In this document: positions 9,558-18,361 of the stretch, in pieces
How positions within the stretch are numbered: the stretch's first letter is position 1
Layout of the letters: every line of letters starts with the position of its first letter
Origin: Croceivirga sp.
GTDB taxonomy: Bacteria; Bacteroidota; Bacteroidia; Flavobacteriales; Flavobacteriaceae
Length of the DNA: 64,000 nt
Reading direction: 5' to 3'
NCBI GenBank assembly: GCA_028284935.1
Contig: JANQQQ010000008.1
Span: 1 to 64,000 of the forward strand
Position numbers and translations under genes: made by a program
Notes under the pieces: generated by a model
The model's input: only the letters and a program-made list of their open reading frames with translations
Databases searched by the model: none
Told to the model about the DNA's origin: nothing

Positions 9558-10688
9558 ATGAAAAGACTGGTAATTCTTCTCTTGGCATGTTCAATGAGTT
9601 GCAATGATAATTCGGAAAACTCGGATATTTTAGAGGGCGACATCACCATATCTACCAAAGAAGAGCTGATCGCATTTGGCCGGAAAGGTTATACGAGGAT
9701 AACGGGTTCATTGACAATTATGGAAATGCTGGGGGAATCTGATATAATGGGTCTTGAGGAACTCAAGGATTTGAAAAGAGTGGATGGCGACCTGAGAATA
9801 TTGGAAAACCCAGTTCTTAATAACCTCAACGGTCTTCAGAACCTAACGGAAATAGGGCGGTCATTGGTTATCAGAGGCAATTATGAGTTGATAGGCCCGC
9901 TGGATGGGCTGGAATCACTGAGAATGATAGGAGAATCCATGATAATAGAAGATCAAGAGCAATTGGATTCGATAGAGGGTCTGGTATCTTTCAATTCGGT
10001 CAAAGACGTACAAATAACAAATACCGGTCTTTATTATCTAAACGGTTTGGATAGGTTGGTTTCCCTTAACAGTCTGGTGTTGGATCGGAACAATGCATTA
10101 CAGTCTCTTGAAGGGCTTGAAAACCTTGAAAGCATCGATGAATTTTTCGTTATCAAAGACAACGTTTCCGTACAGACCTTATCCGCGCTGTCCAACTTCA
10201 GGGGTTCACCGAAAATGGACCTTGAAATAAGCGGCACTCTTGTCTTATTGGATTTGTCAGGCCTCGAAGGCCTTACTTCCCTAAAACGATTGATTTTGGC
10301 GAACAATGATGACCTTGATTTGCTTACAGGACTTGATAACCTAAGGGAGGCGGAGTTTCTATCAGTGTCAAACAATAGGGGATTGAACAAAATGATTGGA
10401 CTGGAAGGTCTTGTCAAATTAGGAGTGGAAGAAACCGGTCAGACATTGGTCATCGATAATAACGAATTTTTGGAATCCATGGAAGGATTACAAAACGTTG
10501 CTGAGTTCTATGGAAACATTTTGATTACGAACAATGATTTCCTCACGGATTTTTGCGATTTAAAGAGCATTTTGGAGAATGGAGGTTCAAATGCAATCAC
10601 TATCTCGGGCAACGAACATAATCCAGATGAGGAAGCAATTTTGAGCAATAATGGTTGTCGCCAAGGGGTATTTAATGAAAGAAAATAG
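9558..10688 (+). CDS. Leucine-rich/receptor-L-domain-like lipoprotein
   Basis: 376 residues with a lipoprotein signal (LLACSMSC, Cys at 15). The body consists of ~23-25-residue repeats of the form LEGLENLESIDEFFVIKDN, alternating short beta-strands with LxGLxxL turns. This is the pattern of receptor-L-domain/leucine-rich-repeat lipoproteins frequent in Flavobacteriaceae. It is probably surface exposed and involved in binding. Transcription appears independent: 270 bp upstream and 276 bp downstream carry no gene. The upstream gap has a short minus-strand reading frame (9271-9497, no ATG) that may be debris. Confidence 0.75.
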   Translation: MKRLVILLLACSMSCNDNSENSDILEGDITISTKEELIAFGRKGYTRITGSLTIMEMLGESDIMGLEELKDLKRVDGDLRILENPVLNNLNGLQNLTEIGRSLVIRGNYELIGPLDGLESLRMIGESMIIEDQEQLDSIEGLVSFNSVKDVQITNTGLYYLNGLDRLVSLNSLVLDRNNALQSLEGLENLESIDEFFVIKDNVSVQTLSALSNFRGSPKMDLEISGTLVLLDLSGLEGLTSLKRLILANNDDLDLLTGLDNLREAEFLSVSNNRGLNKMIGLEGLVKLGVEETGQTLVIDNNEFLESMEGLQNVAEFYGNILITNNDFLTDFCDLKSILENGGSNAITISGNEHNPDEEAILSNNGCRQGVFNERK

Positions 10689-10964
10689 GAGTCTCATTCC
10701 AACTAATATGAACAGAATGGTCTCTTGCTTTTGGAATGGACATAATGTAAAGCTATCCCTCACTTGTCTTAAGGAGCTTAAAGAATCCTCAAACCAGCAT
10801 TTGGCTTTTTTATAATATTAGTGATGGAATAAATCCAAAAAAAAGGAAATATTCCATAAATTAGCTATCCTTTTTAGTGAAATCCTGTTTTGCCGAGATA
10901 GCGAAGGCAAAACAGTGGATTGAACTAACCCTGAGCGTAGCGTAAGGGTCCCAATTGGATAGTT

Positions 10965-12179
10965 GTGAACAAGACTATTTTACATTTTGATCTTGATACC
11001 TTCTTTGTCTCCGTGGAGCGAAGGATACATCCTGAATTGCAGGGTAAGCCTTTATTGGTTGGGGGTATCACCGATCGTGGTGTTGTAGCGGCCTGTAGCT
11101 ATGAGACCCGGGGCTTTGGCGTTCATTCAGGAATGCCCATGAAAATGGCCAAGGAACTTTGCCCAGAAGCTACGGTCATTAAAGGAAATGCAGGCACGTA
11201 TAGCAAGGTTTCTGATGAGGTCACTGAAATTATCAAGGAAGGCGTACCTGTCTTTGAAAAATCGAGTATTGATGAGTTTTATGCCGATCTATCGGGTATG
11301 GACAAATTTTTTGGTTCCTATAAATATGCGACCGAGCTACGCCGAAAAATAATTAAAGAGACAGCAATGCCCATTTCCTTTGGTCTCTCCATCAACAAAG
11401 TGGTATCCAAAGTAGCGACCAATGAGGCCAAACCCAATAATCAATTGAAAATAGATTTTGGTCTGGAAAAACCTTTTTTGGCCCCACTTTCCATCAAAAA
11501 GATACCCATGGTAGGGGATAAGACCTATCAGACATTGCGTAATCTGGGCATCAGACAAGTAAAGACCGTACAGGAGATGCCCATGGATGTCATGCAACGG
11601 GTGCTTGGTGCCAATGGAAGGGTCATCTGGAAACGGGCCAATGGGGTGGACAATACTCCTGTGATTCCTTTTCATGAACGCAAGTCCATTTCCAACGAAC
11701 GTACATTTGACCGGGATACCATTGATGTAGTGAAGTTAAAGGGAATCATCGTGGCCATGGCCGAGAATTTAGCGTATCAACTACGCCGTGGGGAAAAATT
11801 GACGGCCTGTATTGCCGTGAAGATCCGGTATTCGGATTTTAATACCTACTCCAAACAAAAACGAATTCCCTACACCAGTGCGGATCATATTTTGATTCCG
11901 AAGATCATGGAGCTTTTTGACTCGCTTTACAGCAAACGGATGTTGGTGCGCTTGGTGGGTATTCGATTCAGTCATCTGGTTTCGGGCAATTATCAGATCA
12001 ACCTTTTTGATGATACTGAAGAGGCATTGAATTTATACCAGGCCATGGACAAGGTAAGGACTCGATTTGGGGATCGCGCCGTGATTCGAGCCTCAGCCAT
12101 GGGTGCCAGGACCATAGGCAGAATGCACAACCCCTTTAACGGACAGCCGCCGATCGTATTGGCACATCGAAAGCAATAA
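10965..12179 (+). CDS. dinB: DNA polymerase IV (Y-family translesion polymerase)
   Basis: 404 residues. The palm carries the catalytic carboxylates (HFDLDTFFVSVE at the start, SSIDEFYADLSG near residue 100), followed by the helix-hairpin-helix thumb (IKKIPMVGDKTYQTL) and a little-finger domain. It extends primers past lesions and is error prone. The start is a GTG (10965), needed to include the first catalytic Asp; no upstream ATG fits. It stands directly before a second DnaE, an arrangement that recalls the ImuB-DnaE2 mutasome pairing; only the four-helix-bundle cassette separates them. Confidence 0.95.
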   Translation: MNKTILHFDLDTFFVSVERRIHPELQGKPLLVGGITDRGVVAACSYETRGFGVHSGMPMKMAKELCPEATVIKGNAGTYSKVSDEVTEIIKEGVPVFEKSSIDEFYADLSGMDKFFGSYKYATELRRKIIKETAMPISFGLSINKVVSKVATNEAKPNNQLKIDFGLEKPFLAPLSIKKIPMVGDKTYQTLRNLGIRQVKTVQEMPMDVMQRVLGANGRVIWKRANGVDNTPVIPFHERKSISNERTFDRDTIDVVKLKGIIVAMAENLAYQLRRGEKLTACIAVKIRYSDFNTYSKQKRIPYTSADHILIPKIMELFDSLYSKRMLVRLVGIRFSHLVSGNYQINLFDDTEEALNLYQAMDKVRTRFGDRAVIRASAMGARTIGRMHNPFNGQPPIVLAHRKQ

Positions 12180-12183
12180 GTTA

Positions 12184-12219
12184 CTTGAAATTTCAAAGAA
12201 CAAAAATCAAATTCCAGGA
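12184..12219 (+). repeat. Left flank of the four-helix-bundle cassette
   Basis: An AT-rich block containing TTTCAAAGAACAAAAATC then AAATTCCA. A related block lies in inverted orientation at 12578-12613, after the cassette gene. The shared elements are TTTCAAA, GACAAA/GAACAAA and AAATTCCA. It looks like the terminal sequence of a mobile or inserted cassette. Confidence 0.5.
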
Positions 12220-12221
12220 AG

Positions 12222-12575
12222 ATGTCAAGAACGAAAATCTATAATCTTGAAGAGAGAATCTATGTGTTTGCAAGGGAGTGCAGAATTCTTGTAAAATCAC
12301 TCCCCAAAACAATTAGCAATATCGAAGATGGAAGACAACTTGTCCGTTCTTCTGGCTCAACAGGAGCAAATTATATAGAGGCCAATGAGAAATTGGGGGA
12401 TAAAGACTTTTTAATGCGAGCAAAGATTGCAAGAAAAGAAGCTAAAGAAAGTCATTACTGGTTAAAACTTTTGTCGGATATGAATCCATCTTTAAGGGAA
12501 GTTATAGACGAATTAAAAGCAGAAGCCTTAGAAATAAAAAAGATATTATCGGCAATAATAAATAAGTCTTCGTGA
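12222..12575 (+). CDS. Four-helix bundle protein (S23/IVS-encoded type)
   Basis: 117 residues. It matches the four-helix-bundle family known from 23S rRNA intervening sequences: an early LEERIYVFA segment, RSSGSTGANYIEANEK in the middle and KIARKEAKESHYWLKLL near the end. The fold is related to the Avd accessory proteins of diversity-generating retroelements, but no reverse transcriptase or template repeat is present. The gene sits alone between dinB and dnaE and is flanked by inverted AT-rich repeats, suggesting a self-contained insert. The biological role of the family is not settled. Confidence 0.9.
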   Translation: MSRTKIYNLEERIYVFARECRILVKSLPKTISNIEDGRQLVRSSGSTGANYIEANEKLGDKDFLMRAKIARKEAKESHYWLKLLSDMNPSLREVIDELKAEALEIKKILSAIINKSS

Positions 12576-12577
12576 CC

Positions 12578-12613
12578 ATTTTGGAATTTGTCATTTGAAA
12601 TTTGTGATTTCAC
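12578..12613 (-). repeat. Right flank of the four-helix-bundle cassette
   Basis: Read on the minus strand, this block has ATCACAAATTTCAAATG then ACAAATTCCA, matching the left flank at 12184-12219 with small indels. It abuts the GTG chosen as start of the next dnaE, so the cassette may have replaced the original upstream region of that gene. Confidence 0.5.
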
Positions 12614-12617
12614 TTCC

Positions 12618-15600
12618 GTGTATTTGAATTGCCACACATATTACAGCCTTCGCTTCGGAACGTTCTCTGAACAGCATCTTTTACAGTTGGCACAGCAAAA
12701 TCATATAAAACAACTGGTACTGACCGATATCAATAATACCTCTGCCTGTATGAACTTTGTACGGGAAGCTCCAAAATATGACATTAAGCCAATTTTGGGA
12801 ATTGACTTTAGAAATGGCGTAACCCCATGTTTTGTTGGGATTGCCAAAAACAATAAGGGCTATCAAGAGCTTACTACCTTCCTATCCTACCACCTCCATA
12901 ACAATTTGGAAATTCCCAACAGGGCACCAAAATTTAAAAATGCCTTTGTGGTCTATCCTTTCGAAACGGTTGTACTCAATGAACTGGATGGATTTCTTCC
13001 TCATGAATTTATTGGTGTTTCCATAAATGACCTACGACGGCTGCCTTTTTCACGCTTAAAAGCATACCGTGAACAATTGGTGGTACAACAACCGGTTACC
13101 TTTAGGAACAAGCGTGATTATAATGCGCATCGGTTGCTTCGAGCCATTGACAATAACGTCTTATTAAGTAAACTTGACGAGACGGAAGTGACCAGTGAAG
13201 GGGAAAGAATGTATCCCATCGAACATATCAACAAAGCGTTCTCCGAATACCCTCACATTTTAGAAAACACGGAGCGATTCTTGAACCAGTGTTCCATACA
13301 CTTTGACTTTTCAAAAAAACGAAAACCCCAAAACCTAAAATATTATACGGGGAGCAAAAAAGAAGATGAAACGCTTTTGGAAAAACTATGCTATGAGGGT
13401 TTGCCAAAGCGCTATATAAAAGTTTCCGAAAAAGTAAAAAAGCGATTGTCCAAGGAGCTTGACCTTATCAAAAGAATGGGCTTTGTATCCTACTTTTTAA
13501 TCAACTGGAATATTGTTTCTGAAGCAAAAAGACGAGGATTTTACTATGTGGGTCGTGGCAGTGGCGCCAATAGTATTGTAGCCTATTTATTGTACATTAC
13601 TGATGTTGACCCTATAGACCTTGATCTCTATTTTGAGCGGTTCATCAACCTATATCGAGCCAATCCACCTGATTTTGATATCGACTTTTCATGGCGAGAC
13701 CGTGAGGCCATGACCCAATACATTTTTGACCGTTTTGACCATGTGGCTTTGGTAGGCACTTATGTGACCTTTAAATATAAAGGGGTCGTTCGGGAATTGG
13801 GCAAGGTATTTGGTCTACCTAAGGATGAAATCGATTTACTTAGCAATGGTGAATACAGACGTTCGAAACTTGACCATGTCTCTGTGCTGGTCCTCAAGTA
13901 TGGCGAACTGATAAAAGGTATGCCCAATTATGTTAGTGTTCATGCTAGCGGAATTCTCATTAGCGAGAACCCCTTGCAGCACTTTTCAGCGACTTTTATG
14001 CCCCCTAAGGGTTTTTCCACCGTACATTTTGATATGGTCATTGCCGAGGATGTCGGACTTTTTAAATTCGATATCCTTGCACAGCGAGGACTTGGTAAAA
14101 TAAAGGATACCATAGCTATTGTAAAGCAGAATCAGCCTGATAGAGCAGCTTTCGATATTCATGCAGTTTCTAAATTCTACAAAGACCCCATTATCAATAA
14201 TTTGATAAAAACAGCACAGTGCATGGGTTGTTTTTATGTGGAATCACCTGCCATGCGTATGCTGTTAAAAAAATTGGAGGTGGACAATTATTTGGGTCTG
14301 GTTGCTGCCAGCTCCATCATACGTCCAGGGGTGGCCAAGAGTGGAATGATGCGAGAGTATATCCTTAGGCATCGGTATCCAGGGCGATCGGAAGAAAAGG
14401 CCCATCCCGTGATGCTGGACATTATGCCTGAAACCTATGGGGTCATGGTCTATCAAGAGGATGTGATCAAAGTGGCCCACTATTTTGCCGATCTGACCCT
14501 TGGAGAGGCTGATGTACTGCGCCGGGGCATGAGCGGTAAGTTCCGCTCACGGGAAGAGTTTGAAAAGGCAAAGGATAAATTTCGTAGTAATTGCCTAAAG
14601 AAGGGGATTCCCGAGAAAACGGTACATGAAGTCTGGGAGCAGGTAGCCAGTTTTGCGGGTTATGCCTTTGCCAAGGGGCATTCGGCTTCCTATGCCGTGG
14701 AGAGCTATCAGAGCCTTTTCCTTAGGGCCTATTTCCCGTTGGAATATATGGTGGCCGTGCTCAACAATGGTGGGGGATTTTATCGTTCTGAATTCTACAT
14801 CCATGACGCACGTATGCTGGGAGCAACCATTCATCCGCCTTGTATCAACCAGAGCCATATTGCCAATATTATTTATGGTACTCATATCTATTTGGGGATG
14901 ATGTATCTGCGAGAGCTGGAAGAACGGGTGATGCAACGTATCATCAAAGAACGTGAAGCCAACGGCAAGTTTCACTCCTTGGAAAACTTTGTCGACCGTG
15001 TAATTATCTCGATAGAGCAAATGAGTATTTTGATTCGGATAGATGCGTTTCGGTTTACGGGAATCAATAAGCATGAACTGCTTTGGAAAGCCCATCTGAT
15101 CATGGGAAAAACAAAGCGAATAGATCACCCAAAGTTGTTTCCGCCAAAGCGTGGCAAGTTCAAGATCCCAAAACTGGATACTACATCCTTGGAAACCGCT
15201 TTTGAACAATGGGAGCTTTTGGGATTTCCACTTTGCAACCCTTTTGAGTTGTTGCAAGAAGCCCCCAAGAATACAAACGGCCAACGCGATTTAGAACGCT
15301 ATCTCAATGGGCGTATTGATATTTACGGCTATCTCATTACCGTTAAAAATACCAGCACCCATAAGGGGGATAGTATGCACTTTGCCACACTATTAGATCA
15401 ATATGGGGAAGTGTTCGATACGGTACTTTTTCCACCGGTTGCCGCAAAATATCGTTTTCGTGGCAAGGGAATTTATCGTTTTTATGGTAAGGTGGTGAGT
15501 GAATTTGGTTTCCTGAGCATCGAAGTCATCAAGATGCAAAAGCAGGATTACATTGAGGACCCTAGATATGCCGACATGAAGACAGGAAACCTCAAACGCT

Positions 15601-15629
15601 TTTCTTCTTCGTGGAAAATGGAGGAATAG
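12618..15629 (+). CDS. Second DNA polymerase III alpha subunit (error-prone DnaE2-like)
   Basis: About 1003 residues. It starts with a PHP domain (NCHTYYSLRFG), then the C-family polymerase core with catalytic aspartates in PDFDIDFSW, the VGRGSGANS motif, a thumb/fingers region and a C-terminal OB-fold-like part. The GTG at 12618 is preferred over 12588, because the upstream codons lie in the flanking repeat of the inserted cassette and the PHP domain begins right after the GTG. Unlike the replicative DnaE at 24.5 kb it has no exonuclease domain. Its length and pairing with a Y-family polymerase point to a DnaE2-type mutagenic role; this is inferred from context. Confidence 0.9.
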   Translation: MYLNCHTYYSLRFGTFSEQHLLQLAQQNHIKQLVLTDINNTSACMNFVREAPKYDIKPILGIDFRNGVTPCFVGIAKNNKGYQELTTFLSYHLHNNLEIPNRAPKFKNAFVVYPFETVVLNELDGFLPHEFIGVSINDLRRLPFSRLKAYREQLVVQQPVTFRNKRDYNAHRLLRAIDNNVLLSKLDETEVTSEGERMYPIEHINKAFSEYPHILENTERFLNQCSIHFDFSKKRKPQNLKYYTGSKKEDETLLEKLCYEGLPKRYIKVSEKVKKRLSKELDLIKRMGFVSYFLINWNIVSEAKRRGFYYVGRGSGANSIVAYLLYITDVDPIDLDLYFERFINLYRANPPDFDIDFSWRDREAMTQYIFDRFDHVALVGTYVTFKYKGVVRELGKVFGLPKDEIDLLSNGEYRRSKLDHVSVLVLKYGELIKGMPNYVSVHASGILISENPLQHFSATFMPPKGFSTVHFDMVIAEDVGLFKFDILAQRGLGKIKDTIAIVKQNQPDRAAFDIHAVSKFYKDPIINNLIKTAQCMGCFYVESPAMRMLLKKLEVDNYLGLVAASSIIRPGVAKSGMMREYILRHRYPGRSEEKAHPVMLDIMPETYGVMVYQEDVIKVAHYFADLTLGEADVLRRGMSGKFRSREEFEKAKDKFRSNCLKKGIPEKTVHEVWEQVASFAGYAFAKGHSASYAVESYQSLFLRAYFPLEYMVAVLNNGGGFYRSEFYIHDARMLGATIHPPCINQSHIANIIYGTHIYLGMMYLRELEERVMQRIIKEREANGKFHSLENFVDRVIISIEQMSILIRIDAFRFTGINKHELLWKAHLIMGKTKRIDHPKLFPPKRGKFKIPKLDTTSLETAFEQWELLGFPLCNPFELLQEAPKNTNGQRDLERYLNGRIDIYGYLITVKNTSTHKGDSMHFATLLDQYGEVFDTVLFPPVAAKYRFRGKGIYRFYGKVVSEFGFLSIEVIKMQKQDYIEDPRYADMKTGNLKRFSSSWKMEE

Positions 15630-15678
15630 CCAAGCATAACCAATTGCTTCGTATCTTAGGGTACATAACCCGATGTAT

Positions 15679-16038
15679 ATGAAGATTAGGATAAAGGGCA
15701 ATTCCGTCCGATTTCGACTGACCCAAAGTGACGTAAAACAACTCTGTGAAAAGGGGAGTGTATCAGAACAAACAAATTTTGGTGACCTTGTATTTAGGTA
15801 TGCCGTGAAAATGACGGATGACACGGATACGATGTCTGCTAGTTTTGAGAATCAAAGGATTACCCTGTTTCTTCCTGAACGTTTGGGCAAGGACTGGCAA
15901 AACAATGACCAAGTAGGATTCCAACACCATCAAGACGAACTATTTCTACTATTGGAAAAGGATTTTACCTGTTTGGACAACACCATGGAAGATCAATCCG
16001 ATAATTATCCCAATCCAAAACTAATGACAAACCAGTAA
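15679..16038 (+). CDS. Conserved hypothetical protein next to FdhF-like oxidoreductase
   Basis: About 119 residues, soluble, starting MKIRIKGNSVRFRLTQSDV. A second ATG two codons upstream (15673) is also possible. It resembles a small family (annotated DUF7009, from memory) that tends to occur beside FdhF/YdeP-type oxidoreductases, and here its stop is 10 bp before such a gene. A role linked to that enzyme is likely but not demonstrated by any motif. Confidence 0.7.
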   Translation: MKIRIKGNSVRFRLTQSDVKQLCEKGSVSEQTNFGDLVFRYAVKMTDDTDTMSASFENQRITLFLPERLGKDWQNNDQVGFQHHQDELFLLLEKDFTCLDNTMEDQSDNYPNPKLMTNQ

Positions 16039-16047
16039 GGCCGATCC

Positions 16048-18351
16048 ATGTCCAAAACCACGACCATTAAGCGCAATATATCCCTGACGGGAGATATAAA
16101 ATTTACAGGGCTACAGCTCAAAGAACCCATGGACGTTTCGGCAGGATTTTTAGGGGTAAAAGAAGCCCTTAGACATGGAGCCAAGGAAATGGGAATTGTA
16201 CGGTCCATGCGCGCACTTTTGGAAATGAACCAAGAAGACGGCTTTCGTTGTCCCAGTTGTGCGTGGCCCGTACCTGAGCATCCATCAAAAATTGCTGAAT
16301 ATTGTGAGAATGGGGCCAAGGCCTTGGCGGATGAAGCAACCACGGATAAAATCGGAGCTGACTTTTTCAAAGAATATTCAGTTGAAGCGCTTTCCAAACT
16401 CAGCGATTATGAATTGAACAAGTTTGGAAGATTGACAGAACCTTTGGTGCTGCGATCTGGGAAGGTGCACTATGAACCTATTTCTTGGGAAGAAGCGTAT
16501 CAATGTATCGCTGAGGAATTGCATAAGTTGAACCATCCTGATGAGGCCATCTTTTATACTTCGGGACGTTCAAGCAATGAAGCGGCATTTTTATATGGTA
16601 TGTTCGCAAGGGCATTTGGCACCAATAATATGCCCGATTGTTCCAATATGTGCCATGAATCATCCGGTTTGGCCCTTTCCAAAACCTTGGGCATTGGCAA
16701 GGGTTCCGTAAAAGTAGACGATTTACATGGGGCCGATGTGGTCTTGGTGGTCGGTCAAAATCCGGGAACCAATCATCCACGAATGCTTTCCGCTCTGGAA
16801 AAATGTAAAAAGAATGGGGGTAAGGTCATTAGCATCAATCCGCTGGCCGAGACTGCCATGGTACGGTTCAAGAATCCACAAAAAGCAAGTGGTCTTATCG
16901 GTAGTGGTACCGCTATAGCTGATATCCATCTCCAAATCAAGATCAACGAAGACATGGCCCTAGCCAAACTAATGCTAAAAAAGTTGGCGGCATTGGATAC
17001 CAAAAATCGGGGGGTATTTGACCACGATTTTATTCAACAATACGTAGAAGGCTACGACGAACTGCTGGCTGACTTAAAGAAGTACAATGAATCAGAACTC
17101 TTGGAACAAACTGGACTTTTGGAAGAGGGAGTTAATGCCGTGGTTGACCTTCTGGCATCAAAGACCAATATCATCATTTGCTGGGCCATGGGAATCACGC
17201 AACATAAGAATGCGGTCGAAACGATTCAAGAGTATGTCAATATATTGTTGTTGAAAGGAGCTATTGGGAAGCCTTTCGCTGGAACCTGTCCCGTGAGGGG
17301 ACACAGTAACGTGCAAGGGGACCGCAGTGTTGGAATTATGCATTATGTCAACAAAACGCTCAATCAAAAAATAAAGGAACATCTTGGTTTTGAACCGCCA
17401 ATCAAAGAAGGCTATGATACGGTTGGGGCCATCAAGGCCATGCATGAGGGCAAAGGCAAGGTTTTTGTTTGCCTAGGGGGCAATTTTGTAATGGCGGCGT
17501 CGGATACGGCCTACACGGCAAAAGCCATTCAAAACTGCAAGCTCACAGTTCAAGTAAGTACCAAACTCAATCGAAGTCATTTGGTGACCGGAGATGTCGC
17601 CTTGATTTTGCCCACCTTTGGACGCTCCGAAAAGGACGTAAAAAATGGCCAATTGCAGTTCATGACCATGGAAAGTAGTACAGGTAAGGTGAGACAAAGT
17701 AAAGGGCTATTGAAACCGGTTTCCAAACACATTAAAAGTGAACCAGAGATTATTGGGATGATGGCCAATGCCTATTTCAAGGGAGACCATGCCATGTCTT
17801 GGGCAGCACTCGCCCATGATTATAAGGCCATTCGAGAGTTAATTGATAAAACCGTCAAAGGGTTTAGCGATACGAGCACACGTTCCAAGGGTCACGGGTA
17901 CTACCTGCCCAACAACGTCCGGGAAAGGGATTTTAGCAAATTGCCCAACGGAAAGGCACGCCTTACCCTAAATACGTTATCTGGGGTGCTCTTGGAAGAC
18001 GATGAACTGCTGCTGATGACCATTCGCTCCCATGATCAGTTCAACACGACCATCTATGGACTTCATGACCGCTACCGTGGTATCCATAATGAAAGACGGG
18101 TCATTTTCTTAAATGAGGAGGACATGCAACAACGGGGTATTGAAAAGCTACAAGTGTTGAATTTAGTAAGTAGTTATCAAGGGGTAGCACGTAGGGCAGA
18201 ACGTTTTTTGGCCATCCCGTACAACATTCCAAAAGGCAATTGCGCCGCATATTTTCCTGAAACCAATTTGCTGGTTCCTATTGATGAGTTTGCCGATGGT
18301 AGTCGGACCCCCATCAGTAAATCCATTAAGATCCGTCTTGAAAAGGTGTAA
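16048..18351 (+). CDS. FdhF/YdeP family molybdopterin oxidoreductase
   Basis: 767 residues, typical of the YdeP/FdhF-like molybdenum enzymes. A CPSC pair (Cys68/Cys71) in CPSCAWPVPEHPS replaces the full four-cysteine cluster motif of classical formate dehydrogenases. The molybdopterin-binding core follows (YTSGRSSNEAAF, VVLVVGQNPGTNHPRM), then the C-terminal molybdopterin-binding (MopB) domain (TIRSHDQFNTTIYGL). No Tat signal is present, so it is cytoplasmic. The substrate is uncertain; a formate-dehydrogenase-like activity is only implied by the family. It likely forms an operon with the small gene just upstream and converges on the next gene with 10 bp between stops. Confidence 0.9.
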   Translation: MSKTTTIKRNISLTGDIKFTGLQLKEPMDVSAGFLGVKEALRHGAKEMGIVRSMRALLEMNQEDGFRCPSCAWPVPEHPSKIAEYCENGAKALADEATTDKIGADFFKEYSVEALSKLSDYELNKFGRLTEPLVLRSGKVHYEPISWEEAYQCIAEELHKLNHPDEAIFYTSGRSSNEAAFLYGMFARAFGTNNMPDCSNMCHESSGLALSKTLGIGKGSVKVDDLHGADVVLVVGQNPGTNHPRMLSALEKCKKNGGKVISINPLAETAMVRFKNPQKASGLIGSGTAIADIHLQIKINEDMALAKLMLKKLAALDTKNRGVFDHDFIQQYVEGYDELLADLKKYNESELLEQTGLLEEGVNAVVDLLASKTNIIICWAMGITQHKNAVETIQEYVNILLLKGAIGKPFAGTCPVRGHSNVQGDRSVGIMHYVNKTLNQKIKEHLGFEPPIKEGYDTVGAIKAMHEGKGKVFVCLGGNFVMAASDTAYTAKAIQNCKLTVQVSTKLNRSHLVTGDVALILPTFGRSEKDVKNGQLQFMTMESSTGKVRQSKGLLKPVSKHIKSEPEIIGMMANAYFKGDHAMSWAALAHDYKAIRELIDKTVKGFSDTSTRSKGHGYYLPNNVRERDFSKLPNGKARLTLNTLSGVLLEDDELLLMTIRSHDQFNTTIYGLHDRYRGIHNERRVIFLNEEDMQQRGIEKLQVLNLVSSYQGVARRAERFLAIPYNIPKGNCAAYFPETNLLVPIDEFADGSRTPISKSIKIRLEKV

Positions 18352-18361
18352 TCGTATTTTT

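Noticed and set aside
12222-12575. Avd protein of a diversity-generating retroelement
   Set aside because: No reverse transcriptase, template or variable repeat nearby; the IVS-type four-helix-bundle family fits better.
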